Source: Cryptomeria japonica (Eukaryota > Streptophyta > Pinopsida > Cupressales > Cupressaceae). Taken from it: a DNA stretch of 64,000 nucleotides. The position numbers and the translations under genes were made by a program. The DNA is taken from assembly GCF_030272615.1 (NCBI RefSeq), contig NC_081414.1, positions 911,343,009 through 911,407,008 of the forward strand. Reading direction: 5' to 3'. Below, piece by piece: positions 21,251 to 32,955 of this stretch (positions are counted from its first letter, which is position 1; each line of letters opens with the position of its first letter). Under the pieces are notes generated by a model that was given only the letters and a program-made list of their open reading frames with translations, made no database searches and had not been told where the DNA came from.

Positions 21251-21461
21251 GGTTCCAAGAAGGCGAGCTTCACAACCGCCTAAGGACATATCTCCGTATG
21301 GCATTCGTATCCTTTTTATTAGATAAGAATTGTGATTAGTGTTAATTAAGTATTTTAAAGTTAAATTGCAAGTAGATTATATATATATATATATTTGTTG
21401 TATTCTAACAATCTGTTCTCCAGGACCAGTGATCACTAACTAGTAGGGACATTACATATTA

Positions 21462-21972
21462 TCTTTCTTGCTAGTGTTTCTATAAGAGCTTAATCAAATT
21501 TGATTTGCAGACTTTGTGTTGCAAGTATTGGAGATTGATATCAGTTAGAGTAGATATTCTGCTGAGAGAAGCTGTAGGACTTTGTGTCTACACTTGTTCT
21601 TGAGAGACAGTAGAAGTAGATTTTGTGATAAGAAATAGTTGGGAGACTTTGAGCTCACACTGGTTCTTGTTGTTTTATGTAGAGAAGAAGAAGACATTTC
21701 AGACTTTGTGCTGCCATACTTTGTTCTTGTTATCATTAATATAAAAAAGGGTAGATAGGATTTCACATATTCAAGACTTTGAGCTTGATATTGCTGTCGC
21801 GTCCTGAAGGAAGTGACAGAAGTCTTTGTGCTTTCAGGAAACTTCATTTCTTTTCTCTCACTTTGTTTTATAAGTTGTTACTGCTATTATTTTCAATTGC
21901 TATCACTTTTTTGTGAAGAGAAAAAGGATAGAGTTTTTCTTGAAGGAAGAAAAAAAAGCTGTTGTCTCATCC
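21462..21972 (+). other. Element K 3' tail, no gene
   Basis: Continues K after J. Repeats of gactttgtg(c/t)t and ttgagctt words, T-rich, no ORF of note. It resumes after Q at 22955 and ends at 23074 in the ATTTTGTACA/TGTACAAAAT hairpin. Confidence 0.4.
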
Positions 21973-21980
21973 GTTTTTAG

Positions 21981-22946
21981 CAGTGTTCCACGGGCGTTGG
22001 GGACGAGGGGACGCGGGGACGCGTTTCCGGGACGGGGGGACCAAGGGCCTAAGTTTGGGGACGGCGGGGGGATGGTGGCGGGGGGGTGGTGGTGCTGATA
22101 TAGTTATACATATACATATAGTACTTGAAAAACTAGTTTTGAAAAGATGTATGACAGTATTACAGTGTAAGAATTATATTTCAAATGAGACTATAGGAAA
22201 TTTGAAATACTAAATCTAAATACCAAGATTTCTAAGTTGTGTTGTAATATGGAGCCTAATCAGACTCGGAGGTTAGATTTTCCCTACTTCTATCGGCGTG
22301 GTTTCCCCCTATATTTTTCAACGGGGGTTTGGGGGCAGCGCCCCCAAGTTGGGGTCAAAGGGCATCGCCCCTTGCGGGGTCAAGGGGCAGCGCCCCTTGC
22401 GCGTTCCCTGTCGCGATATAGGGCGGGGTTGAGGGGCAGCACCCCGCGAGGCCAAAAATACTTTTATTATTTTCTAAAGGCATCGGGTGTTATTTTTCTT
22501 TTGGCCCACGTCCAATTAGAGTTACCCCTTAACCCTCAAAAACCTTAAAAAGTCACTTTTTTTTAAAATTTTAATATTAAATATTGCATATATGTGGGGG
22601 CGACAGGAGACGTCTGGGCGTCTCCTCGTCCTTGGAGAGACGTCTGCATGTCTCTCGAAGGACGGGGAGACGTTTCGGGGAGACGCCCAAACGTCTCCCA
22701 AGGAGACGTGGAGGCGTCTCCATGTCTCTTTGGGAGACGCTTAGACGTCTCCCAAGGAGACGTCTCCACATCTACCCGTCTCCCTGGGAGACGCAGGGAC
22801 GCGGGGACGTCTCCGCGTCCCGGCGGCACTTGGGTGGCGGTGGCGGGATGGCAGGGGACGTCACGTCCCCGTCCCCCCGTCCCCGAGACGTTTCTGACGG
22901 GGGGACGCGCCCAAAAAGGGGGGGGACGCATCCCCGTGGAATGAGG
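21981..22946. mobile_element. Non-autonomous hAT element Q, TSD GTTTTTAG
   Basis: Ends read CAGTGTTCCACGGG on the left and, on the opposite strand, CCTCATTCCACGGG on the right. The 8-bp flanks are identical: GTTTTTAG at 21973-21980 and 22947-22954, the duplication length of hAT elements. 966 bp, very GC-rich at both ends with many GGGGACG and GAGACGTCTCC words, like the subterminal motif arrays that bind hAT transposases. The middle has GGGGCAGCGCCCC palindromes. The open frames inside are by-products of GC-rich repeats. No transposase. Confidence 0.8.
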
Positions 22947-23949
22947 GTTTTTAGTTTAAGAATAGTTTATAGGTAGGGGAGTCTTCCCTTAATTAGGAGA
23001 GTAGCATACTCACACGCTATGGCTGAAACCACAATTTTGTACATTCCCCAGGTGTACAAAATTTTCAACCAACACTATGAATGCATAAAATTATATAAAG
23101 CATAAAGAGAGCAACCATTAAGACACAAACACCAAGAATTCTCGTGGAAAGCCTGTTTCGGTAAAAAACCATGACATCAAAAAGCTTTCATTAACATAAA
23201 TGGGCACCAACTTTGATTACAAAAACAACTAGTTTGCCGAGAGCATCAACTCTTTGAAGAACACACCCTGCAAGATGAAGCACCCACTCCACTTGATAGA
23301 GGCACCAACCTGTTGTGACGTATTCACACATCGCCCCATTATAAATGGGGACCCCTACTTTTTGCTTTTTGGGCTTTGTTTTCTAGGTTTTTTAGGGTTT
23401 TGTCTGTTAACCTTTGCATTTTGAGTGTCACCAGGGGGATCACTAGGATGGCAGGCTCTGCTTGAGCCTGTGTGAGTCCACAGGGCCCCAAAATTAGGGT
23501 TTCTTTGAGAGTCTTCCTTAGGGCCTGGTTTTGCTCTTGTTGCTAATTGTGTCTTGCTTGGTGAGTGAGTATCATCCTTGAAGGTCTGAGTTAGGTCAAA
23601 TTGGTGAGTGATGAAGTCTGGAATGTCATCCTGATCTTCAAATACCCTGAAATTTGGCTAAGTTTGGAATGTCTTCCTGATCCTGAAACTTGGAATTTGG
23701 CTAAGTCTGGAATGTCTTCCTGATCTTGAAATTTGGCTAAGTCTGGAATGTCTTGTTGATCCTGAAATTTGACTAAGTCTGGAAAACTGAAGATTCCTCC
23801 AAAAACTAGATTTTGCATTATAACTCCTGGAGGTCCGAAACCACTCTCAAACATCTTGACAGTATATATGGAATATAACTTAAAGTATAAGTACTTAAAT
23901 GTTATATTCCATACATGAATCTTGACGGAGAGACCAAAATGTCAAATTT

Positions 23950-26575
23950 CGCTCTTGAGCCTTCCAAAGGGTCCAAAGCAAATTTTGCTTCTGACCCTTC
24001 TAGAGGGTCTAGAGCGAAATTCTCCATAAGACATTCTAGTTTGACCCAAACTTAGAACTAACTCATTCCCAGGCATTATTGAGGGCAAAACACTTGTTTG
24101 GATGAAGAAATGTGAGAAATGAAATCAAGATTTGAGCCTAAATGTGAATTTCGCTCTTGATCCTTCCAAAGGGTCTAGAGCAAAATTCTCCCTAGACACC
24201 TTTTTTCTCCTTGTTTGCACTGGAAACCTTGATTCCTTGGGCATGGTAAGGGCAAATTGACATATTCTTGCCTTAGGAAGTGATTTGAGATGTTTGAAAG
24301 TGTGGATTTTGTCTAAAGCATGAATTTCGCTCCTAACCCTTCCAAAGGGTCCAGAGCGAAATTCACCTTCTCCTCTATTTTGCTCTTTCATATGGCCAAG
24401 TTTTGGATTTTGAGGCATAGTTGAGGAGACTTGGATGCATGTTTGCCTTGGAGAGAAGGTTTAAGACTACAAAATGGTTAAAATCAACCTAGAATGGAAA
24501 TTTCGCTCCTGACCCTTCCAAAGGGTCTAGAGCGAAATCTTCCATTTGACCTTCTATCTTGCCTAAAATGATGAATAGAGTTTGAAAGGATCTTGAAATT
24601 GATCAAGTTTGAGAGAGAATTGGATAAATCAAGATTTTCGCTCCTGACCCTTCCAAAGGGTCCAGAGCGAAAATCCTCATAACCCTCATTTCCTTCCTAA
24701 TTTTGGCTAAGTGTTGGTCTCTAAGGCATGTATGGAAGTGTTTGACATGTTTTTTGCCTAAGGGAATGACTAGAGGTGGAGGAAATGGAGGATTTTAGCC
24801 TAAAAATTGAATTTCGCTCCTGACCCTTCCAAAGGGTCCAGAGTGAAATTCTTGAAAACACTCATTTTCCCCTTAGACAAGATTGGGACCTTGGTGGAGA
24901 TACAAGAAGAATGGTCTATGTTTTCCTCCCAAAGAGGATTGGAGTTGGAAGAATCAAGAATCAAGCTCAAGACATGATTTTCGCTCCTGACACTTCCAAA
25001 GGGTCTAGAGCGAAAATCCTTATAGCTCTTATTTTCTTCCTTGTTTTGGCTAGGCGTTGGTATGTTGGAGGGTGAATTGGTATGTTCTTGCCTTGAGAGG
25101 TAGTTGGACGCTTTGAAAGATGAAGATTTTGCCTAAATCAAGAATTTCGCTCCTGACCCTTCCAAAGGGTCCAGAGAGAAATTCTTTATTAACCTCATTT
25201 GCTTCCATGCTTGGGCTTCAAACCTTGTTCCTTAGGTGAAGAGTGATGTATTTTTGCCTTGCAATCAAGATTGGGATTGAAAAGATGAGTGATCAAGCCT
25301 AAACCAAGATTTTCGCTCCTGACCCTTCCAAAGGGTCCAAAGCGAAAATCTACCTAGCCCTCATTTTCTTCCTTGATTGATCAAATTTTAATATCCAAGG
25401 CATGTTGAAAGGAAGAATGGATATGTTTTTGCCTTTGGGAATGTTTGAAAGCAATGAAAGGTGGAGATTTTATCCTAGAAATGGAAATTCGCTCCTAACC
25501 CTTCTAAAGGGTCCAGGGTGAAATTTGATTAGAACTACCTTTTTTCTCAATCTTATGCCAAGCCTAGTGCAGACTAAGGTGAATTGTGATTAGAGAAGTC
25601 CTTAGGAATGACTTAAAGTTGCTAGTAATCCATGAATTTGAAGGAATTGAGCAAAACCAAGATTTTCGCTCCTAACCCTTCCAAAGGGTCTAGAGCGAAA
25701 ATTCTACAATCACCTACTTTCCTTGCAAGATAAGTCAAACTTTGGGTTTTTATAGCTTGGGTGAGTGTGAAGAAATGTTTTCTTGCCTTTTGGACTTGAT
25801 TGAGGTTGAAAGGATGGAGGACTAAGCTCAAAACATGAAATTCTCTCTTGACCCTTCCAAAGGGTCCAGAGCGAAATTCTGGATAGGTCCTGTCCTTGGC
25901 TAGGTTTTTGAGCGAATTTTCCTTTTCAAGGCTTTTGAGGATTAAGTAGATGTTGCCAAGTTAAGAAGTAGATTCAAAATGAGGGAGCCTAGAGGAAACA
26001 AAGTGAAAAGAATGGAGCTATTTAGGAGAAGACAAGCAAAACAAGAATTTCGCTCCTGACCCTTCCAAAGGGTCCAGAGCGAAATTCTTCAAATCCACTA
26101 TTTCCTCCTTGTGTCAAGTCAGGATTTTGACTCCTAGAATGTGGTTGAGATTGGAGTGAGGTTATTTAAGCCTTGCAAGATGAGTTGAAGTGAAGGAGAT
26201 GGAAAATTAAGCCTAAAAGGTGAATTTCGCTCCCGACCCTTCCAAAGGGTCCAGAGCGAAATTCTCATCATCACCTAATTTGACCATGTTAGAAGCTAAA
26301 GAATTGAATCCCTAGGCTTTGTTGAACTAAAACTAGCATATGCTCACCTTTAAGAGGATTTTGGAGTGAAAAAATGAGGCAATTAAGACAAAATCCAGGA
26401 AATTGCTCCTGACCCTTCCAAAGGGTCTAGGGCGAAATCCTTGGAAACTCCTATTTTTCACATTGTTTAGGCCAAGCGAAGAGCTAGTTGTGAGATAATG
26501 ATGAAAAGAAGTCTAAATTGGGCAAAATAGCAAATTTCGCTCTTGACCCTTCCAAAGGGTCCAGGGCGAAATTCT
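23950..26575 (+). repeat. Hairpin-core array of copy C, 17 cores
   Basis: Cores of the GACCCTTCCAAAGGGTC type begin at 23950, 23986, 24152, 24328, 24504, 24639, 24815, 24982, 25148, 25314, 25490, 25667, 25843, 26051, 26228, 26404 and 26538. Steps fall in two classes, 166-167 and 176-177, about one helical turn apart, plus 36, two of 134-135 and one 208. The arms TTCGCT and AGCGAA are well kept. Confidence 0.9.
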
Positions 26576-26709
26576 TATAGGGCCTATCCCTGGGAAGGAT
26601 TTTGAGTGAACTTTATTATAAAGTCTTCTTGTTGATGATTTAAGGTGAAAATGCTTTGTTGAAATGAACATGTCATATGTACTTAATCACCTTTTGGTTT
26701 ATTTTGCAG

Positions 26710-27041
26710 ATGGAGAAAACCAGGCCAGGGCAAGGACGACCACTTCCAGTCCAGCATCATCAAGGACGACCAATTCTAGTCCATCATCGTCAAGGATGTT
26801 CCACATGCAAAAGGGAAGACTCAAGGTGTTCAAGGAATTGCCAACTATCTCCAAAGCCCTTCACTTCGCCACACTAAGGAACCACAAGATGACAAAGAAA
26901 GGCGATGCCAACATTTCAAGGAAAGGTACACCATCCATCCAGCACATTAAAGACAAAGGAGGTCAAAGCAAGGGTCCATTGAAGAAGCAGATAGTTTCAG
27001 AAGAGTTAATTAAAGTTAGCTTCTCAGCATCATCAAATTGA
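26710..27041 (+). pseudogene. Short ORF remnant (copy C)
   Basis: From atggagaaaacc (26710) one frame reads MEKTRPGQGRPLPVQHHQGRP for 56 codons; another frame (26664-27041) carries the conserved end GGQSKGPLKKQIVSEELIKVSFSASSN, which matches the copy D C-terminus (GSLKEQIISKELIKDSFSTTSS). So the copy is frameshifted relative to D. Function unknown. Confidence 0.45.
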
Positions 27042-27245
27042 ACATCAACCAAGTTACAAGTGTTAGACAAGGTGGCATCCCAGTCATCACTCCTCCAGTC
27101 GGATTGGTCCACCTCAGCGTGTCCAGATTCAATGTACCTAATTTACCGGAGGCAACACAAACTTCAAGGCACCTACCCCTGCTTCCTAGTGGTCCTCACT
27201 CCTGGAATGTAATTCTCTCATTGGCTAGAGGAAGTTTGTTGTAAC

Positions 27246-27340
27246 AAACCCTAATTAGGGTTTCTATCTTGTAATCCTAGCCTTTGATTCTAAGTCAATC
27301 AGAGTCGTCTGTTCGTAAAGGACTCTCTATATAAAGCCTT
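27246..27340 (+). promoter_or_regulatory. Promoter 2 of copy C: telo-box palindrome and TATA
   Basis: AAACCCTAATTAGGGTTT at 27246-27263 and TATA (ctctatataaagcc, tatata from 27328), 65 bp later. Confidence 0.7.
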
Positions 27341-28803
27341 GGCTCCTCATTTGTAAAGGTTAATAGCTAGTTAATGGTTAATAGTTGGTTGTTAGAGAAT
27401 AGATAATAGTGAATAGTCAGAGAATAGGAAATAGTTAGAGTAGAGTAGAAAGAGAAGGCAAAGATTGTTGCCAAGATGTTGTTGTAAAGGACTTGTAAAC
27501 TTCATTGAAGAAATGGTGAATTCTATGGGTCGATTCAACAATTTGCATGGTCTCTATACTTCTCAAATTTGATTTCATGCTATTAGATCAGTGGAAGAAA
27601 TGTGTATGATCGATGGTGAAATTTGTATATCCATACTAATAGCAGTTTGTTGATTGCAGACTTGCCTTGTGTAGTCAACTGGAATCATTCAACTTAAGCT
27701 TAACTTCAATTGTCGCTTCTTCATTGATATGCATCAGCCTGATGGTGTCCATGCCTGTAGCGGTGATCTGAATATTATAAAACTTTCCTCAGAAGATCGC
27801 ACTAACCTTGCGGAGATGGTCCTGGGATGTCAAAGCAAGACTTAGTTAGAATTTCATCAAAGGTCATTCATTGCTCTTACATTCTTAGTATTAGAAATAG
27901 ATCCCGTTTCAACCCTTCTCCTTTTTTCCTTTTTAAAATCTAGGACCAGTAAAATCCCACATTCCAGCAATATCCAAAGCAAATCAGACGTTCAGGTCGT
28001 CGAATGTAAGTCCCCTTGTGATTCCAGCAAAATCACATCTTACCACGAGAAGCTTATCCACAGGTAGAGAACCTACATATCAAAACCTTGGAGTTTCTCC
28101 GACTGATCCTTCGGCGAGATCTTCAGCAGTTGGGAAACTTTGTTCAAGAGAGGATAAGATACCTTGGTATTTTATTCTGTGTTCGCATGTGTACAAAAAA
28201 CACATCAACATAATTGGTCAAACTCAAAATACACTTAAACTTCAATTAAATCTTGATTGATTATCTTCATAAGTTGACATCGTACATCTTTATTCAAAAT
28301 CACTTTCAGATTTCAAATGCTTCTTTCATGTCAACAACCACATCCCAAATGCAAGGAATAACCACTTCTCTTATAGAACACATAACCACGCAGAAATTCA
28401 GAAAGAAAATTAAACTGTTGCCAAAATTGATCTACAACTATCAAAGATATAATTCTAATACATTTCCAAATATATTTAGCAGTTAGTAATGTGAATTCCA
28501 ATTAACGTACCCTCCATACACATTTTCAGATTTTCAAATACAAAGATACATAGGTCCAGTTTCTTTCAATAGAACAAAGCTAGCGCTACAGGAGATTTTT
28601 TACACACACAAAAGGAATCGCGAACTAATAATTTTTCGTAGCTGGCACTCTTTAGAATCAATCGCACACAAAAATATCTGACAATTTCTCCATAAAAAAT
28701 AAAAACATGCACGATATTTAGCCACTCCTCATACCATCCGCACTCTACTACAATTCACAAGAAACAACCACTAACTGTTTGCAATAATTTTCACGTCCAC
28801 ACA

Positions 28804-29998
28804 TGTAATGTCCCCATCCTATTCAGGGACTTGGGATTGAGGAGTTAGCCTATTTTTGGACCCTTGTAGGCTAACAGAGTATGGATAAAGGGGTCAGTAA
28901 TGCAGTATCTTGAGGAGGGGTCAGTAATGTAGTATCTTGAGGAGTGGTCTGTCTATTTGTTCTAATTCGGTGTTGAGTTCAGTTCTGGTCTTCGTTTCAT
29001 CAGTTTTTGACACTTTATGAGGATTTCCTATTTTTTAGGGAAAAATTGCTAAAAATAGACATGGTCCTATTTTCATTGGCATGGCGAACCGTGGCCCTAG
29101 CTTCTGATAGATTCAGTTTCAGAGCAATAATGAGAGAGATGAATTTTTAAGTGGTTCCACAGGCAATTAATATTTTAATGAAATATTAATATAAAATCAT
29201 AAAGTGCATCACTTAAATTTATTTAAGTTAAAATTTATTTTCTCCTAAGCTAGGCGTTGCTTTTAGGGTTAAGTTGGGAACCCTAAAAGCAAGTTATTAT
29301 TTTTTAATCCCTAATTGCCAAAAATCGCACCTTTTGGGTATTTAGGCAGCCAAGATGGAAATTAAACCTCATTCTTGATATTGAGCATTTGACATTTTCT
29401 TCTGAGCACTTGGCTATGGCGGCTAGGGTTTGGACTTGTTTTGGAGAGCGTGCATTCTTCATAATTCAGTAGCTTTGAGATTGTGAAAGATCAATTGAAT
29501 TGTTGCAGCTTGGTTGGCTTCATTCAGAAGTCAAATTGAATTGAATTGGGGCAGATTTGGCTTCTTACAAGGCAAATTTGTTGTAGGGTTTTCCTATTTA
29601 CTGTTTTGTTATTGATTCTTCTATGGTTTGGAGGCTTCTTTTCCCAAACACACAGCTTGCTCATTATTGGCACCATCTTTCATTGTTTGGGTGTCTTAGT
29701 ATTTAAATAAGAGCACATCTGAATTGTTCCAGAATAATAATCAGAACTTTGTAAGTTGCTGATTTATTCTTTCTTTTCAATAAATTGGCTAAGGACCTAC
29801 GGGCATGCTTCTAAATTCTCCAATTCATTGTTTCAATTGATTAAGTTCATGTATTATTCAATATGTGTTGCAAATTAAAGAAACCCTCTTCTGCAACTTC
29901 TGTCTATTTATGAAAGACCATCTTTATAATTAAAAATTACAAAGAAGATCGACAAATTACAGCAGGTTGAAGAGTTGAACCAGCAAGGGTTCATCACA
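28804..29998 (+). mobile_element. Solo LTR H, TSD ACACA
   Basis: Begins TGTAATGTCCCC and ends TTCATCACA; flanked by ACACA at 28799-28803 and 29999-30003. The uninterrupted P 5' LTR at ~50390 shows the empty site (tccacacacctctcaatacatg). TATA-like tatttaaataag near 29700. 1195 bp without an ORF. Same start as I. Confidence 0.87.
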
Positions 29999-31374
29999 AC
30001 ACACCACCCAATACATGCTGGAATTATTTTGAAGACATGTCCAATCTTTCACGATAATAGCAGCACCAATAATATGTGCTCAGAAACTGGAGGAATCAAC
30101 AGTGTTTTTCAAAAATGCGATTCCAAGTTTTGCTCCAGAATTAATAACTAATGCCTTTATTTTTAGCATCCAAATTCCACACAAATGCAATAATCTGTGT
30201 GTCGAAAACATTTAAGTTATTCAGCCTGAAAATATAGTCCTCACGATTAAAGGTTTTCCTTTTTATACTTTCCGTTACCCATTGAGAGCTCTTTTTCACA
30301 TTCAACACTCCGGGATTTAAAAGAAACGTATTGTTGTAGAAATATATACAACCCAATTATGTGCTGGAAAACTGTTACCATATGAAGCTGCCCATACGCA
30401 TAACTCCTTTAAAAAAAAGTTATATTGTCCATTCTAGAAAAATTACTCTCCATGATTTTAAAGAATATCATGCCAAGAATGTAACCTGCTAGCATGAACA
30501 GAGACTGCAGAACTATTAAGGTCCTGTTGACGTGTATTTTGTACACAATCATACACAGAATAAAATACCCAAGGGTACCTTATCCTCTCTTGAATAAAGT
30601 CTCTGATTGCTGAAGATATCGCAAAAAAGGATCAATCAGGGTGACTCCAATGTTCTTTTATGTAAGGTCTCTACGTGTGGATAAGCTCTTTGTGGTATGA
30701 TGTGATTTGCTGGAATCACAAGGGGACTTACATTTGATGCCTGAACTTCTGATTTGCTTTGAATCTTGCTGGAACACAGGCTCTTGCTAGCTTTGATTTG
30801 AAAAAAGGAAAAAAGATGAGGGCGAGGAAAGGATCTAATCCTAACACTAAGAATGTAAGAGCAATGATTGATCTTTGATGAAATTCTAACTAAGTCTTGT
30901 TTTGACATCTCAGGACCATCTCCACAAGGCTAGTGCGATCTTCGAAGGAAAGCTTTATGATGTTCAAATCATCACTGCAGGCATAGACACCATCTGGTTG
31001 ATGCATATCAATGAAGAAGCGACAATTGAAGTTAAGCTTAAGCTGAATGATTCTAGTTGACTACACAAGGCAAGTCTGCAATCAACAAACTGCTAGTAGT
31101 ATGGATATACGAATTCCACCATCAACCAAGCACATTTCTTCCACTCATCTACTAACATGAAATCAAATATGAGAAGTATAAAGACCATGCAAATTGTCGA
31201 ATCGACCCATAAATTTCACCATATCTTCAATGAAGTTACAAGTCTTTTACAACAACATCTTGGCAACAATCTTTGCCTTCTCTCTCTACTCTACTCTAAT
31301 TGCTATTCTAATACTTCCAACTGCTTACTAACTATTCTAACTCTTTCTATCTATTTTCTTTGCAAAATGAAATG

Positions 31375-31470
31375 CCAGGGCTTATATAGTGCCCTCAATA
31401 CAATTCGATGGCTTAGATCAATTCGAGATCAATGGCCAAGATTTTACAATGAAAACCCTAATTAGGGTTT
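31375..31470 (-). promoter_or_regulatory. Promoter 2 of copy D: telo-box palindrome and TATA
   Basis: AAACCCTAATTAGGGTTT at 31453-31470 and, on the minus strand, TATA (cactatataagccc) around 31389, 64 bp away. Confidence 0.7.
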
Positions 31471-31704
31471 GTTACAACCATTATATAACATTTAATGCTT
31501 GACCAATAATAAAATTGTATTGCTTGGACACATGTCCTCTCTAGAAAATTCCACCAATGGATAGCTGGGGTAGGTACATCGGAGTTTGTGCCTCCTTCCA
31601 TGAGTTAGGTACATTGAATCTGGACATGTTGAGGTGGACCACATTGACTAGAGGAGTGATGACTGGGATGCCACCTCATCTAACACTTGTAACTTGGTAG
31701 ATAT

Positions 31705-32046
31705 TCAACTTGATGTTGTTGAGAAGCTATCTTTAATTAACTCTTTTGAAATTATCTGCTCCTTCAACGAACCCTTTGCTCTAACTTCTTGTGTCCTTGA
31801 TGTGCAGGACGATTGTTGTACCTCGCCTTGGAATACTGGATTGGAAGAGGTCGCCCTTATCTTGATGATGCTGGATCGAAGAAGGTCGTCCTTGTCGATG
31901 CTAGGCTGGAGGAGGTCGCCCTTGTCAATGCTAGGCTGGATCGAAGAAGGTCGTCCTTGTCCTTGCTTGATCGTCCTTGTTCTGGCTTGATTTTCCTTGA
32001 TGAGAGCCTTCCGACTTGTAGATCCTTCAGGTTTGGGAGTCGCCAT
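31705..32046 (-). CDS. Short DKGDLL-repeat protein (copy D), unknown function
   Basis: 113 codons, open from the first ATG after the predicted acceptor. Opening MATPKPEGSTSRKALIKE matches the start of the copy E ORF1 (MATPKAGASTSRSALMKE). Then a polar middle with repeats SIDKGDLLQP and SIDKDDLLRS, and a C-terminal part with SCTSRTQEVRAKG and SKELIKDSFS. No known domain and no membrane segment. Copies A, B and C have the same protein broken by frameshifts. It reads as a deletion derivative of the long E protein: the N-terminus is kept and the rest replaced. It may be a by-product of the element rather than a selected gene. Confidence 0.5.
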   Translation of the reverse strand: MATPKPEGSTSRKALIKENQARTRTIKQGQGRPSSIQPSIDKGDLLQPSIDKDDLLRSSIIKIRATSSNPVFQGEVQQSSCTSRTQEVRAKGSLKEQIISKELIKDSFSTTSS

Positions 32047-32054
32047 CTTGATAC

Positions 32055-32234
32055 CTACACAACATTTCAAAATTAGTAATATATCTTGAAATCTAAAAAT
32101 TAAACTTTAAAAGGAAGATTCAAGATTTTAATTAGGAAATTTCATGATAAATCTTGAGTTACCATTTCCTAATTTAGGATTTTCAAAGCAAAATTTAAAT
32201 CTTCAAAAATGGTGCCAAGGTGATTACGCCATAC
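32055..32234 (-). other. Probable intron in the copy D leader
   Basis: Minus-strand donor gaag|gtatgg at 32235/32234 and acceptor gttgtgtag|gt at 32055/32054, just upstream of the ATG at 32046. 180 nt. Donor and acceptor words are shared with copies A and E. Confidence 0.6.
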
Positions 32235-32599
32235 CTTCACTTGGAAATTAATTCTAAAAAAAGATGCCAAAAATAGGAGAATTCGCTAGGCAAAATGTAG
32301 ATCAAGACTCCCTTTAGCAAAATGCGCCCCCTTTAGCTTGGAAAAGAACTCCATCTTCCACTAGCTTCTTCAAGATCTGGAAATTTGCCTTCAAATGTCT
32401 TCAAAAATCTGGAAATTATCCTCCAATCTAGCAAGAAATACGCCTCTCCAATGGCCTTCAAGATGAATTTCGCCTTCCTTAGTCTCCACATTTTGTAGAA
32501 ACTTGCTCCACTCCAGCTAGATTTCGCACTTCTTCTTTGCCCTTCCAAATCGCATTTGAAATGATGAGTGAATGATGGATTAAAATGTTTCAAAATACC

Positions 32600-32696
32600 C
32601 TTCTTATATAGGCGCTCATCTCTTTAATTGCCCATAGGCCGACTTAGAAAATAAGGCAAATAATAAACAAAACTTAAATAAAAAGGAGGCCGACTT
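32600..32696 (-). promoter_or_regulatory. Promoter 1 of copy D: two GCCGAC boxes and TATA
   Basis: GGCCGACTT occurs at 32637-32645 and 32688-32696 on the plus strand; both contain GCCGACNT. The minus-strand TATA (gcgcctatataag) lies at 32613-32601, about 25 bp from the nearer box. Layout as in A and E. Confidence 0.6.
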
Positions 32697-32955
32697 TTGT
32701 TAAAAAAAACATTAAAATAGTATCCCCAAGCGCTCTCCCTTTTTATTTAATTTAATAATTAATTAATTTAAACGCCTTTGTAATTAATAATTTCGATTTT
32801 TAAAAGGATAATTAATTAATTAAATACCTTATGCGCTATTTTTAAATGCCAATTTAATTAAATATTTCAAAGTTTTTATCGAATTTAGCATTTAATGTAT
32901 TTCAAAAAATTATTGGCGCCTAGGCATGGGAGGAATTTGGGACTTTAATCAAATT

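Larger units (their letters stand above)
19496..21456 (+). mobile_element. Solo LTR J, TSD TATTA
   Basis: Begins TGTCATGCCCCC and ends GGGACATTACA; flanked by TATTA at 19491-19495 and 21457-21461. Its start resembles H and I (TGTAATGTCCCC), so the three are probably one LTR family. It contains a 16-G run (19878-19893), AT-rich tandem repeats and a hairpin-forming tandem repeat. No ORF or second LTR. Inserted in K. Confidence 0.82.
8576..23074 (+). mobile_element. Element K: diverged giant-LTR relative, interrupted
   Basis: The pieces 8576-9169, 12557-13650, 16411-19495, 21462-21980 and 22947-23074 read as one host sequence once B, copia-2, J and Q are removed; the target duplications of B, J and Q support this. 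K has a TATA-like box (tctatttaagg, ~12585), protein remnants related to the copy E ORFs, a second TATA (cctataaatactt, ~19307), and ends at 23074 in a terminal hairpin (ATTTTGTACA 23034-23043, TGTACAAAAT 23053-23062) followed by CAACCAACA, like the HP-LTR ends. Its 5' end was not found. 8576-9169 holds no ORF, only scattered aacccgatt words. Confidence 0.55.
23311..28210 (+). mobile_element. HP-LTR copy C
   Basis: Starts TGTTGTGACG with the CCCCAT-TATA-AATGGGG hairpin and ends GTGTACAAAAAACAC then ATCAACA at 28210. It sits inside the P 3' LTR. Flanks (CAACC and TAATT) do not match, so the target duplication is lost or one end was rearranged. It has the longest hairpin array seen here, no GCCGAC/TATA promoter 1, and an acceptor-like tttgcag|atggag before the short ORF. 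Confidence 0.8.

Noticed and set aside
22563-22976. Several overlapping Arg/Gly/Ser-rich frames on both strands
   Set aside because: All lie in the GC-rich subterminal repeats of hAT element Q; many frames are open at once, as expected from composition.
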